Source of the DNA: Henriciella pelagia
Lineage (GTDB): Bacteria; Pseudomonadota; Alphaproteobacteria; Caulobacterales; Hyphomonadaceae
Reading direction: 5' to 3'
DNA: 64,000 nt
Assembly (NCBI RefSeq): GCF_002088945.1
Contig: NZ_NCSU01000007.1
Coordinates: 496,001-560,000, forward strand
The notes beneath the pieces are model-generated. The model saw nothing but the letters and a program-made list of their open reading frames with translations. It had not been told where the DNA came from and did not search any database. Both the position numbers and the translations under genes were made by a program. The first letter of the stretch is position 1. The number at the start of each line of letters is the position of its first letter. Positions 47,653-56,853 of this stretch are shown here, piece by piece.

Positions 47653-48483
47653 ATGTCTTTCACACCCCGCAATCTCGTCCGCTTCGGGCTGGCGGCTGCC
47701 CTGATCGGATCAACCTCGCTCGCAGCATGCAGTGGCGAAGGCGGTGAGGGAGAAGCTGGAGAAGGAGAGGCCGCAGCCGTCGGCGAGGCCGGTGACTCCG
47801 CATCCTATGCGGGCGAAGGGGAAGGCGAGGGCGCGGCCTATGCCGGAGAAGGCGAAGGCGGCGAAGGTGAAGGCGGTGAAGCCGGTCACGGCATGGATAC
47901 ATTGCCGACCGAAAACCGTCTCGCATTCATGCGCGGCCATGTCGAAGCAGGCCTCGCACTGTACCGTGCCGGCGCACCTGAACAGGCCGCCCCGCACCTG
48001 CTCCACCCTGTCTCCGAAACTCACGCAAGCGAACGCGAAGGCCTCGACGAGCTTGGTTTCGACGCACCGCTATTCGAGCGGATCTCCGCTGCACTTGAAG
48101 CCGGGACGGCATCATCTGAAATCGAATCAGATCTCACAGCCGCCGAAGAAAACCTCGCCATGCTTGCAGACAAGGCCGGTGGGTCCAGCAAGGAAATTCT
48201 CAACTTCCTGATGGATACGACGCTGGCTGAATACCGGGTCGGTGTCGTTGACGGCGAGATCGTCAATGCCGGCGAATTTCAGGACGCCTATGGTTTTGTC
48301 ACCGTCGCGCAGGATTATGCCGCTGACCTCGAAGGCCCGGAGGGCGAGGCAGTGCGCACGGAGCTGGATGTGCTCAAGGCCGTCTGGTCTGGCGCGCCGC
48401 TGGCAGACTCCACCCCCGCACCGGTTGACCAGGTTGCAGCCCAGATTTCCCGCGTTCAGCTGGAACTGTCGGCGATCCGTTAA
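47653..48483 (+). CDS. Lipoprotein with Gly/Glu repeats and an FTR1-like helical domain
   Basis: 276 aa. Signal peptide with lipobox S-L-A-A-C-S (Cys26). Residues 27-80 are almost only G, E and A with repeats of A-G-E-G-E-G; a 33-nt duplication (47806 and 47839) underlies part of it. The rest is helical, with F-M-R-G-H-V-E-A-G-L-A-L-Y and Y-R-V-G-V-V-D-G-E-I-V-N-A-G-E-F. The latter resembles extra domains attached to FTR1 iron permeases. With the Fur-box-like gap, an iron role is inferred. It shares its stop with tlpA in TTAA. Confidence 0.75.
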   Translation: MSFTPRNLVRFGLAAALIGSTSLAACSGEGGEGEAGEGEAAAVGEAGDSASYAGEGEGEGAAYAGEGEGGEGEGGEAGHGMDTLPTENRLAFMRGHVEAGLALYRAGAPEQAAPHLLHPVSETHASEREGLDELGFDAPLFERISAALEAGTASSEIESDLTAAEENLAMLADKAGGSSKEILNFLMDTTLAEYRVGVVDGEIVNAGEFQDAYGFVTVAQDYAADLEGPEGEAVRTELDVLKAVWSGAPLADSTPAPVDQVAAQISRVQLELSAIR

Positions 48484-49070
48484 TTGGTGATCGCGTCGAC
48501 GAGCGCCGCGGCCTCATAGGAATTCCAGTCGGCTTCGCCAGCAAGCCGGGCGATCTCGACACCTTCCTCGTCATAGATGACGGTTGTCGGGAAGCCGCGG
48601 GCGCTACTGTCATAGACCACTTCCCATTTCTCCGGCGGGGCGAAGTAGAAATCGAGCACGCCGCCGGTCAGCTCCTCAAGGCGCTGGATCGCATAATCCT
48701 TGTCCTCGGTTGCATCGACGCTGATCGCGATGACCTGGAAATTGTCTCCGCCCTTCTGGGTCTCGAGTGCGGCCAGTGACGGCATTTCGCGCTCGCAGGG
48801 CCCGCACCAGGTCGCCCAGAAATTGACGAGCGTGGTCTTGCCCCTGAAGTCTGAAAGGCTCGCCTCACGGCCATCCGGTCCTTCGAACTTTGCCTGTGAA
48901 ATGACAGCGCCTTTCCTGCTTGTGTCGAGCTTGGCAAGGCTGCCCGTTGCAAGTTTCTCGATCGGATCGGAACTTCCACCCTTGGAAGTCGCGCTCAGCA
49001 ATGCAAAAGACACGACAACGACCAATCCGATGATCATGGCCAGTATCGCAAACTTCAGGGTACGGGGCAT
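48480..49070 (-). CDS. TlpA-like membrane-anchored thioredoxin
   Basis: 196 aa. An N-terminal anchor ([15 protein letters not shown]) is followed by a periplasmic thioredoxin fold with [15 protein letters not shown] (active-site W-C-G-P-C) and the cis-Pro in G-F-P-T-T. TlpA-type proteins reduce disulfides for cytochrome or oxidase maturation. Adjacent divergent argH is a conserved alphaproteobacterial pair, and the two starts are 29 bp apart. Confidence 0.93.
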   Translation of the reverse strand: MPRTLKFAILAMIIGLVVVVSFALLSATSKGGSSDPIEKLATGSLAKLDTSRKGAVISQAKFEGPDGREASLSDFRGKTTLVNFWATWCGPCEREMPSLAALETQKGGDNFQVIAISVDATEDKDYAIQRLEELTGGVLDFYFAPPEKWEVVYDSSARGFPTTVIYDEEGVEIARLAGEADWNSYEAAALVDAITN

Positions 49071-49099
49071 GGGTCACTCCATTCGATGGGACTGCACAT

Positions 49100-50506
49100 A
49101 TGGTGGATAAGAAAAGCCAGGGCCAGCAAATGTGGGGGGGACGCTTTGCCGCGCAGCCTACCGACATCATGCAATCGATCAATGCCTCGATCGATGTCGA
49201 CAGGCGTATGGCCCTGCAGGACGTCGCGGGCAGCCGCGCTCATGCGGACATGCTGGCCGAGTGCGGGATCATATCCGAGGCCGACAATGAGGCGATCCAG
49301 TCCGGTCTCGACAAGGTGCTGGAAGAGGTTGAGGCCGGAACCTTCCCCTACCGCGTTGAGCTCGAAGACATTCACATGAATGTCGAGGCGCGCCTGAAGG
49401 AGCTGATCGGTGAGCCGGCAGGGCGCCTTCACACCGCCCGTTCGCGCAATGACCAGGTCGTTACCGATTTCCGCCTGTGGACGCGCGGCGCGCTCAGCGA
49501 AGCTCAGATTGCGCTTCGCGCCCTGCAGAAGGCGCTGGTCGCCCGTGCGGGTGAGAATGCTGGTACGGTGATGCCGGGCTTCACCCATCTGCAGACTGCC
49601 CAGCCTGTCACGCTCGGTCACCATCTTCTCGCCTATGTCGAGATGATCGAGCGCGACAAGGGCCGCTGCAGCGATGCCGCGAAACGCCTCAACGAATCGC
49701 CGCTGGGGGCCGCCGCCCTTGCCGGCACAGGATTCCCGATTGACCGCGATGCGACCGCGGAAGCGCTGGGCTTTGACCGGCCGATGGCGAACTCGCTCGA
49801 TGCGGTGTCGGCGCGGGACTTTGCACTGGAATCCCTGTCCGCCCTGGCGATTGCCGCGACCCATCTTTCGCGTCTGGCCGAAGAGATCGTTCTCTGGACA
49901 AGCGCCCAGTTCAGCTTCGCCAAGCTCTCCGATGCCTGGTCGACCGGTTCGTCGATCATGCCGCAAAAGCGCAACCCGGACGCGGCTGAGCTGATCCGCG
50001 CCAAGGCCGCGCTGATCGCTGGCCAGTTCGCGAGCCTGCAGGGCGCGGTCAAGGCGCTTCCGCTTGCCTATGCGAAAGACCTGCAGGACGACAAGCGCCT
50101 GACCTTCGAGGCGTTCGATACATTCGGCCTCAGCGTGAAGGCGATGACCGGCATGATCGAGACAATGAGCTTCAACCCGGACGCCATGCGGGCCGCCGCC
50201 GCGAAGGGCTTCTCGACCGCGACCGACCTTGCAGACTTCCTGGTGCGCGAGCTGAAGATGCCATTCCGCGACGCACATCATGTCACTGGTCGCATCGTAG
50301 CCATTGCAGAAGCAGAGGGCAGCGATCTCGCGGCGCTGCCATTACAAACCATGCAGACTGTCGAACCGCGCCTTACAGAAGACGTATTTTCCGTGCTAAG
50401 CGTAGAGGCATCTGCAGCGAGCCGCCGGTCCTATGGCGGCACGTCGCCTGAACGCGTCAGCGAGCAGGTGGAACAATGGAAAAAGCGCCTCGGCCTGGAG
50501 ACTTAA
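49100..50506 (+). CDS. argH: Argininosuccinate lyase
   Basis: 468 aa, fumarase/aspartase superfamily. It splits argininosuccinate to arginine and fumarate. Conserved blocks are [25 protein letters not shown] and the signature [11 protein letters not shown]. Length matches. It starts the plus-strand set argH-lptM-like-lysA-DUF4175, with the next ATG 6 bp after its stop, so the set is probably co-transcribed. Confidence 0.98.
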   Translation: MVDKKSQGQQMWGGRFAAQPTDIMQSINASIDVDRRMALQDVAGSRAHADMLAECGIISEADNEAIQSGLDKVLEEVEAGTFPYRVELEDIHMNVEARLKELIGEPAGRLHTARSRNDQVVTDFRLWTRGALSEAQIALRALQKALVARAGENAGTVMPGFTHLQTAQPVTLGHHLLAYVEMIERDKGRCSDAAKRLNESPLGAAALAGTGFPIDRDATAEALGFDRPMANSLDAVSARDFALESLSALAIAATHLSRLAEEIVLWTSAQFSFAKLSDAWSTGSSIMPQKRNPDAAELIRAKAALIAGQFASLQGAVKALPLAYAKDLQDDKRLTFEAFDTFGLSVKAMTGMIETMSFNPDAMRAAAAKGFSTATDLADFLVRELKMPFRDAHHVTGRIVAIAEAEGSDLAALPLQTMQTVEPRLTEDVFSVLSVEASAASRRSYGGTSPERVSEQVEQWKKRLGLET

Positions 50507-50512
50507 GACGGC

Positions 50513-50788
50513 ATGAAGACATCGATCCTTTTCGCAACGGGTATCGCCCTGACCGGCATTCTTGGTGGCTGCGGAATTCGCGGCGACCTGCAACGCCCGC
50601 CGCCGATCTTTTCAGAGCCGCCGAGCGAGGAAGCACAGACGCCTGTCGACGTACCGGTCGAATTCGCGCTTGCGCCTGAGCGGCCGGCCGACACCGCATA
50701 TTACAACTCACTCGGTGGAGAAATCCCGAAGCCAGACCCAGCCGCTGAAGTCGGTGAGGATGAGCTCGGCGATATCCCGGCCGGCTAG
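50513..50788 (+). CDS. LptM-like small lipoprotein
   Basis: 91 aa. Signal with lipobox L-G-G-C-G (Cys20), followed by C-G-I-R-G-D-L-Q-R-P-P-P, the LptM-type (YifL) pattern. E. coli LptM helps LptD mature. The rest is acidic and probably disordered. Its place between argH and lysA is the same as in many Proteobacteria (yifL-lysA/dapF region). Confidence 0.85.
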   Translation: MKTSILFATGIALTGILGGCGIRGDLQRPPPIFSEPPSEEAQTPVDVPVEFALAPERPADTAYYNSLGGEIPKPDPAAEVGEDELGDIPAG

Positions 50789-50801
50789 GACCTGACACCT
50801 C

Positions 50802-52067
50802 GTGCACCATTTTCACTACCGCAACGGACGTCTTCATTGCGAAGACGTCAGCCTTGACGACATTGCCGACGCTGTCGGAACCCCTGTCTATGTCTATTCA
50901 TCCGCCACCTTCCGTCGCCATGCGCGCGTGATCGGTGAGGCGTTCGAGGGCATGGACTGCCTCATCGCCTATTCGGTAAAGGCCAACGGCAATCTGGGCG
51001 TCCTGAAAACCCTCGCGGCGGAAGGCTGCGGCGCGGATGTGGTGAGTGGCGGCGAGCTGAAGCGGGCTCGCGCTGCAGGAATTCCGGCCTCGAAAATCGT
51101 CTTCTCGGGCGTCGGCAAGACGCGGGAGGAGATCCGCCTGGGGCTCGGCGAAGGCATTCACCAATTCAACATTGAAAGCGCGGCAGAGCTGTCCGTGCTG
51201 GCTGAAGAAGCCCAGGCGCTGGGCAGGACAGCCTATGTCGCCGTCCGTGTGAACCCTGATGTGGCCGCAGGCGGCCATCCGAACATCTCCACCGGCAAGG
51301 CGGGCGACAAGTTCGGCGTGCCATGGGATGACGCGGAAAAGGCATATGACCAGATCGCCGCGACTGCAGGCGTCGAAGCTGTCGGTGTGGACGTTCACAT
51401 CGGCTCCCAGATCGACCAGATTGCTCCGATGCGGGCCGCGTTTGAGCGGGTCGTATCGCTGATCAAGCGCCTGCGCGAGAAAGGCCATTCGATCAGCCGC
51501 GTCGATGTGGGGGGTGGTCTGGGTATCCCCTATCGCGACACCGACAGCCCGCCGCCTCCGGCTGAGTATGCCAATATGATCCGCGATGTAACCGAAGGGC
51601 TTGGCCTTCAGGTCATCCTTGAGCCGGGCCGTGTGATCGCCGGGAATGCTGGCGTAATGGTGACCGAAGCGCTCTATATCAAGCCTGCGCCGGAGCGGAC
51701 ATTCCTCATCGTTGATGCCGGCATGAATGACCTGATGCGACCCGCGCTCTATCAAGCACATCATGAGTTCATGCCTCTGCGCGAGCGCGGCGCGAGCGAC
51801 GAGACCACAACCTATGACGTGGTCGGTCCGATCTGCGAATCGACCGACAAATTCGCTGCTGAGCGCACCATGCCCGTAATGGAACAGGGTGACCGGATCG
51901 CGATAATGTCAGCGGGGGCCTATGGTGCCGCGCTTTCGTCGCAATACAATGCAAGACCATTAGTGGCAGAAGTGCTGGTGAATGGAGACAAGTTCTCCGT
52001 CGTGCGCCGCCGCCCGAGTTTTGACGAGATGATTGCGCTGGAGACAACCCCTGATTGGCTGAGCTGA
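50802..52067 (+). CDS. lysA: Diaminopimelate decarboxylase
   Basis: 421 aa from GTG at 50802. It decarboxylates meso-DAP to lysine. The PLP lysine is in A-Y-S-V-K-A-N-G-N; other motifs are D-V-V-S-G-G-E-L, H-I-G-S-Q-I, V-G-G-G-L-G-I-P-Y, E-P-G-R and C-E-S-T-D near the C-terminus. The TTG start of the next gene overlaps its end by 13 bp. dapF, the previous enzyme, lies at 58.2-59.0 kb. Confidence 0.97.
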   Translation: MHHFHYRNGRLHCEDVSLDDIADAVGTPVYVYSSATFRRHARVIGEAFEGMDCLIAYSVKANGNLGVLKTLAAEGCGADVVSGGELKRARAAGIPASKIVFSGVGKTREEIRLGLGEGIHQFNIESAAELSVLAEEAQALGRTAYVAVRVNPDVAAGGHPNISTGKAGDKFGVPWDDAEKAYDQIAATAGVEAVGVDVHIGSQIDQIAPMRAAFERVVSLIKRLREKGHSISRVDVGGGLGIPYRDTDSPPPPAEYANMIRDVTEGLGLQVILEPGRVIAGNAGVMVTEALYIKPAPERTFLIVDAGMNDLMRPALYQAHHEFMPLRERGASDETTTYDVVGPICESTDKFAAERTMPVMEQGDRIAIMSAGAYGAALSSQYNARPLVAEVLVNGDKFSVVRRRPSFDEMIALETTPDWLS

Positions 52068-54658
52068 AACGCATCCCTGGTGTGCAGTCCAAGATAGCGC
52101 GAACCCGCGGCGCGCTGTGGAGACTGTATGCGGCAAAAGCGTTCTGGCCCTATCTGATCCTCGTTTCGACATTTCTTTTCATCGCCCTGTCGGGACTGCT
52201 CGATACATCAACTGAAAAGTTTGCGTCGCTGGCGCTGATCATCTTTGTGATCGCCTCGCTCGTGTCCGGGATTCTCGGCTGGGCCCGTTTCTCGGGCCCG
52301 ACGCGAAGCGAAGCCATCGAGCTTCTGGACCGCCAGTCGGATTTGCGGCCGCTCGCCATGCTCAGCGACCGGCCATCACGACCGGATGTTGCGGGCGTCG
52401 CCCTCTGGCGCGCCCATGAAACCCGCCTCACCGATGCCGCCAGACGTCTCAACGTCCCGAGTTTCGCGGCGCAGTGGAAGCGCTTTGACCCGCTTTATCT
52501 GCGCTATCTTGTGCCGACAGTGCTGGCGCTCCTGCTGGCCATGACATGGACTGTGGCTGGCGAGCGGCTGCAGCGCGCCTTTTCGCCAGATTTCGGCAGC
52601 CTGTTCGGGGCCGAGACAATCCGCATCGAAGCCTGGATTACGCCGCCGCCGCACACCGGGCGCCCGCCCGTCTTCCTGACAAGTGACCAGGAAACGATCC
52701 GCGTTCCGGCCGGTTCGGAAATTACCGTCCGGGCGCAGGCACCGTCCGCGCCGAAGCTGCGCATTCAGTCGGCTGACGATCGTCAGACAATCGCTTTCGA
52801 GGAAACGCCCGAAGGCGCCTTCGAGGCCAAAGGCACGATCATGGCGGACAGCGACATCCGCGTGAGATGGTGGGGCGACCGCGCTAACTGGCAGGTCCGC
52901 GCCTCACCCGATGCGCCGCCGCAGGTGGAGTGGGTGTCAACACCTGAAATGACGCCGACGGACCGACTTGAATTTGAGTGGTTGGCAAGTGACGACTATG
53001 GCGTTGTGTCTCTGGCTCTCATTCTTCAACCGACAGACACAGAGATTTCGGGTGATCCCGACCCGGTCGCGCTTCAGCTGCCATCGGTCACGCCGAAGCA
53101 GACCCAGGAGGAAACATCGATTGATCTCACCCGGCACCGCTGGGCTGGTCTCGAAGTTCGCGCCACGCTGAGGGCGACCGACGGTGCTGGCCAGTCAACC
53201 GACAGCGAGCCGGTCGTATTCATCTTGCCCGAAAAATTGCTGCTGCAGCCGCTTGCTCGCGCCATTCAGGATATCAGGGTCACGATCCTGCGGGAGGAAG
53301 GTGCCTACGCTGAGATAGACAATGCCAATGACGAAGCGCTGCAGTCGGGCGCGATTTTCACGGCGGCGACCCAGAGGATCAACCACGCGCCTCCGGGTAT
53401 CAGGCGTGCTTCTCTGATGATCGAAGCGGTCACCTATGAAGCGCCCAATTACTTCGAGAATGTCAGCATTTATTTCGGACTTCGTCATGCCGACGCTATT
53501 CTGCAGTCGGCCTCATCGACCGATGAAGCGGCTACAACCGACCCACTTCTCTGGTCGCTCGCACTCGTCGCCGAATATGGCACGGCGGCTGACGCGCTGC
53601 GTGCCCTGCAGGCGGCCCGGCGGGCGCTGGAAGAGGCGCTGCGAGACGGTGCATCCGAAGCGGAAATTCAAAGACGCTTGGAGGCGTTTCAACAAGCTGC
53701 CCGCAACTATCTTGCAGCCCGCATGGCTGAGGCGCTGGCAAATGGGCTGGAGGCCCCGGCTGACGATACTGACAGCGCGCAGAGTGGGGGTGGTTCGGGT
53801 CTGGGCGGATCGGATTTTGCGGACATGCTCGATGCGCTGTCTGACCTGACCGAGACCGGGGCGACCGATCAGGCGCGCCAGCTTCTCGCCGATATCACCA
53901 ACATGCTCGAGAATCTGCAATTCCAGCAGGGCAGTGGCAGCGGCGATGGCTTGCCCGGCATGCCGGGAGAGCAGGGCGAGAACGATGAGGATGTCCCGCA
54001 GGAAGAGCGCGAACTGACAGATACGCTGCGCGAACTCTCCGACCTTCTGCGTGAACAGCGCGAGCTGAATGACGACACCATGGCCGAAGAACGCGGTGAG
54101 CGCGGCCGGCAGGGACAACAGCCGAATGGCGAAGAGGGTGAAGGCGAGGGCGAAGGCACCAGCCTTGCAGACCGTCAGGATGGACTTGGTGATCTGGTCG
54201 AGGACCTTCAGCGCCGTCTCGAAGAAGAAGGTCGGGGCAGCGGGGAGGATGGCGAAGACGCTGAAGGTTTCGCCGGCGTTGACGAGGACATTCTGAACGC
54301 GATCGAGCGATCACAACGCCGCGCGGCTGAAGCGCTCCGCGATGGCAACACCATGCGCGCCCAGCGCAATCAGGATGAAGCCACCGAACAGTTGCGTGAC
54401 CTTGCCCAGCAGCTCGCAGGTGCGCTCGATGAACTGCGCCGCGAACGCCTCGGCGATGAATATGGTGACCAGTCCCAGCAAACAGACCCGTTCGGGCGAC
54501 CGATGGGCGGCGTGGCGGATGGACGGAATGTCGACATTCCCGACGAGGCCGAGCGCCAGCGTGCCAAGGACATTCTCGAAGAACTCCGCCGGCGTTATGG
54601 CGACACCGCCGATGAAGAAGAGCGCAACTACCTCGAACGGCTTCTGGACCGGTTCTAG
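52055..54658 (+). CDS. DUF4175/TIGR02302-family membrane protein
   Basis: 867 aa from a TTG (52055) that overlaps lysA by 13 bp; a GTG at about 52082 is an alternative. Hydrophobic segments are near 30-50, 55-75 and 150-170. A beta-rich middle part follows, then a long acidic Glu/Gln/Gly-rich helical tail (about 560-867) that looks disordered in places. Function is unknown; the family follows argH-lysA in many Alphaproteobacteria. An 11-bp periodic repeat runs through its end and beyond. Confidence 0.88.
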   Translation: MAELKRIPGVQSKIARTRGALWRLYAAKAFWPYLILVSTFLFIALSGLLDTSTEKFASLALIIFVIASLVSGILGWARFSGPTRSEAIELLDRQSDLRPLAMLSDRPSRPDVAGVALWRAHETRLTDAARRLNVPSFAAQWKRFDPLYLRYLVPTVLALLLAMTWTVAGERLQRAFSPDFGSLFGAETIRIEAWITPPPHTGRPPVFLTSDQETIRVPAGSEITVRAQAPSAPKLRIQSADDRQTIAFEETPEGAFEAKGTIMADSDIRVRWWGDRANWQVRASPDAPPQVEWVSTPEMTPTDRLEFEWLASDDYGVVSLALILQPTDTEISGDPDPVALQLPSVTPKQTQEETSIDLTRHRWAGLEVRATLRATDGAGQSTDSEPVVFILPEKLLLQPLARAIQDIRVTILREEGAYAEIDNANDEALQSGAIFTAATQRINHAPPGIRRASLMIEAVTYEAPNYFENVSIYFGLRHADAILQSASSTDEAATTDPLLWSLALVAEYGTAADALRALQAARRALEEALRDGASEAEIQRRLEAFQQAARNYLAARMAEALANGLEAPADDTDSAQSGGGSGLGGSDFADMLDALSDLTETGATDQARQLLADITNMLENLQFQQGSGSGDGLPGMPGEQGENDEDVPQEERELTDTLRELSDLLREQRELNDDTMAEERGERGRQGQQPNGEEGEGEGEGTSLADRQDGLGDLVEDLQRRLEEEGRGSGEDGEDAEGFAGVDEDILNAIERSQRRAAEALRDGNTMRAQRNQDEATEQLRDLAQQLAGALDELRRERLGDEYGDQSQQTDPFGRPMGGVADGRNVDIPDEAERQRAKDILEELRRRYGDTADEEERNYLERLLDRF

Positions 54659-54707
54659 ACGGCTTCTGGACGGTGTTTGGACTGTTTCTGGACGGGTGTT
54701 TCCGGCT
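54642..54707. repeat. Degenerate 11-bp tandem repeat (six units)
   Basis: TTCTGGAC recurs at 54642, 54664 and 54686, exactly 22 bp apart. Intermediate units (TTCTAGACGGC, GTTTGGACTGT, TGTTTCCGGCT) fit a half-period of 11. The array covers the DUF4175 stop, the whole 48-bp gap, and reaches the fthC stop. Confidence 0.6.
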
Positions 54708-55327
54708 CAGGCAGCGCTCGGCCCGCCATCCGATCCATCACCACCCGCAAAAGCCCGCATCATGAAAATCGGGACCGAGCCCCGCTCCGTCATCGCCCAG
54801 TCCAGCGGCTGGTCATGCGGCTCTGCGGCAAGCTCGTCCAGCATCTGCACATGGAAGCCCAAACCGCAGGCGAACACCCGTCCATCCTGTCGTATTTGCT
54901 GCAGGGCGCGGTCATAGTGACCCTTGCCGTAACCGAGCCTGTTACCCAGTTTGTCGAAGGCCAAAAGCGGCACAAGGACAAGCGTCGGCTGGGTCCTCGG
55001 GGCCGACTCCAGAGGCTCCTTTAGGCCGAAGGGGCGCTCTTCGAGAGGCTCGCCCGGCGACCAGAGCCGGAAGCTCATTTCGCCATCATCCTCGAGGCGC
55101 GGAAGTGCCAGTTTTGCGTCCGCCCCCGCCAGTTTTTCCATCAGGGGGAGGGGGTCTATTTCACTGCCAATCGGCCAGTAGCCACTGACAATCGGGCCAT
55201 ACCGTTCGAGCAGTTTAAGCGGAAACTTCCCCGCCAGCGTCTCGCCGGCATCCGGGTCACGCGCATGCGCTTCCTCACGCAGCAGCTTCATGTCAGCACG
55301 CAGGGCGGTCTTGTCGGTGCCAGTCAA
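54707..55327 (-). CDS. fthC: 5-formyltetrahydrofolate cyclo-ligase
   Basis: 206 aa. It converts 5-formyl-THF to 5,10-methenyl-THF with ATP. The key glycine/tyrosine loop is G-Y-G-K-G-H-Y-D-R, and the nucleotide side has R-A-D-M-K-L-L-R near the N-terminus. The usual D-R of the family lies in Y-D-R-A-L. The ATG overlaps the ftsY stop by 4 bp. The last residues reach into the 11-bp repeat region. Confidence 0.95.
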   Translation of the reverse strand: MTGTDKTALRADMKLLREEAHARDPDAGETLAGKFPLKLLERYGPIVSGYWPIGSEIDPLPLMEKLAGADAKLALPRLEDDGEMSFRLWSPGEPLEERPFGLKEPLESAPRTQPTLVLVPLLAFDKLGNRLGYGKGHYDRALQQIRQDGRVFACGLGFHVQMLDELAAEPHDQPLDWAMTERGSVPIFMMRAFAGGDGSDGGPSAA

Positions 55328-56853
55328 ACCTTTTCCTCGATGCCGACCAGGGCCTTTGCATAGGCGCTTGCGCTAAAGGGTTGAAGATCCTCGGCTTTTT
55401 CGCCCACGCCCACGAAGTGAATCGGCAGGTCATGGGCCTCTGCGACCGCCACCAGGACGCCGCCCTTGGCCGTGCCATCGAGCTTTGTCATGACAATGCC
55501 TGAGACTTCAGCCGTGTGCCGGAAGGCCTCAACCTGGCTCAGCGCGTTCTGGCCGACAGTCGCATCGAGAACGAGGATGACGTCATGAGGCGCGTCCGGC
55601 TCGAGCTTGCGCGTCACACGGACAATCTTCGCCAGCTCTGACATCAGCTCGGCCTTGTTCTGCAGTCGCCCCGCCGTATCGACGAGCACCAGGTCGAGAT
55701 CTTCCGCCTTGGCTTTTTCAATCGCTTCATAGACGAGACCGGCCGCGTCAGCGCCTGTCGGCTTGGAGAGGACCGGAATCCCGGCCCGTTCCCCCCAGAC
55801 GGTCAGTTGTTCAATCGCGGCGGCGCGGAACGTATCCCCGGCCACCAGAAGCGCCCTCGCGCCCTGCTCCTTCAGCTTGGAAGCGATCTTGCCGATCGTT
55901 GTTGTCTTGCCGGAGCCGTTGACGCCGACAAACAGCACGATGCGCGGGCGTGGGCCGTCCGCGAAATCCACCACCTGCTCGCGTGGCTTCATGATGGTCT
56001 CGATTTCCTGCGCGAGCGCAAAGCGGATTTCGTCGTCGGTTATGTCCTTGTCGAAACGTGTTTTTCCGAGATTGGTCGCAATGCGCGACGCGACTTTGGC
56101 GCCCATGTCGGAGGTAATGAGAAGGTCTTCCAGGTCTTCGAGAGCGTCGTCATCAAGCTTGCGGCCGCCGAACATGCCGGTGAGACTGGTGCCGAGCTTG
56201 GAAGAGGATTTCGACAGTCCGCCTGACAGCTTTCCGAAGAAGCCGGGGGAGCGGATTTCGGCATAAGGGTCAGGCTCTCCGCGCGCAATGGCGGCCTGGC
56301 GTTCTTCTTCCTTGCGGCGGGCCTCGGCCTCTTCAGCTTCCTTCTTCAGCCGCGCTTCTTCGCGGGCCTGCTCGGCGCGGCGACGCTCTTCCAGAAGCTT
56401 CAGCTCAGCGTCAGCCTTCTCGCGTGCGGCCTGTCTTTCGGCTTCGAGCTTGCGGGCGCGCTCGGCCTCTTCCTCAAGGCGTCTGGCTTCGGCTTCGGCG
56501 CGTTCGGCGTCCTGTCGTGCGGCTTCGTCTTCCGCCGCCTTTTGCCTCGCAGCTTCAGCAGCCTTTCGAGCCGCCTCTCGTGCCTCTTCAGCGCGGCGGG
56601 CTTCTTCTTCAAGGCGTGCGGCTTCAGCGGCGGCTTCCTCGCGTTCGCGTTTCTGGCGTTCTTCCCAGGCACGGTTTGCTTCAGCGACCTTGCGTTCGAT
56701 TTCGGCCTGCTCAGCGGCCTTTCGTTCAGCCTCGGCTTTTTCGGCGGCCTCCTTTGCGGCGATTTCCTCGGCGCTCAGCTCTGGTTCCGGCATGGCAGCG
56801 CCGGCGTCCTGTAGCTCTTGTTTTTTCTTCTTCTTGCCGAACCAGAGGATCAT
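55324..56853 (-). CDS. ftsY: Signal-recognition-particle receptor FtsY
   Basis: 509 aa. Residues 15-205 form an Ala/Glu/Lys/Arg-rich coiled-coil region, longer than usual. The NG GTPase has G-V-N-G-S-G-K-T-T-T (P-loop), D-T-A-G-R-L-Q-N-K and T-K-L-D-G-T-A-K-G-G. FtsY receives SRP-ribosome complexes at the membrane. Start and stop overlap mtaB and fthC by 4 bp each. Confidence 0.97.
   Translation of the reverse strand: MILWFGKKKKKQELQDAGAAMPEPELSAEEIAAKEAAEKAEAERKAAEQAEIERKVAEANRAWEERQKREREEAAAEAARLEEEARRAEEAREAARKAAEAARQKAAEDEAARQDAERAEAEARRLEEEAERARKLEAERQAAREKADAELKLLEERRRAEQAREEARLKKEAEEAEARRKEEERQAAIARGEPDPYAEIRSPGFFGKLSGGLSKSSSKLGTSLTGMFGGRKLDDDALEDLEDLLITSDMGAKVASRIATNLGKTRFDKDITDDEIRFALAQEIETIMKPREQVVDFADGPRPRIVLFVGVNGSGKTTTIGKIASKLKEQGARALLVAGDTFRAAAIEQLTVWGERAGIPVLSKPTGADAAGLVYEAIEKAKAEDLDLVLVDTAGRLQNKAELMSELAKIVRVTRKLEPDAPHDVILVLDATVGQNALSQVEAFRHTAEVSGIVMTKLDGTAKGGVLVAVAEAHDLPIHFVGVGEKAEDLQPFSASAYAKALVGIEEKV

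Noticed and set aside
47725-47895. Repetitive DNA that could be taken for a CRISPR or intergenic repeat
   Set aside because: The repeats are in frame within a lipoprotein gene and code for Gly/Glu; there are no regular spacers.
49055-50281. Minus-strand open frame opposite argH (408 codons)
   Set aside because: Shadow of argH; it also runs through the tlpA-argH promoter gap.
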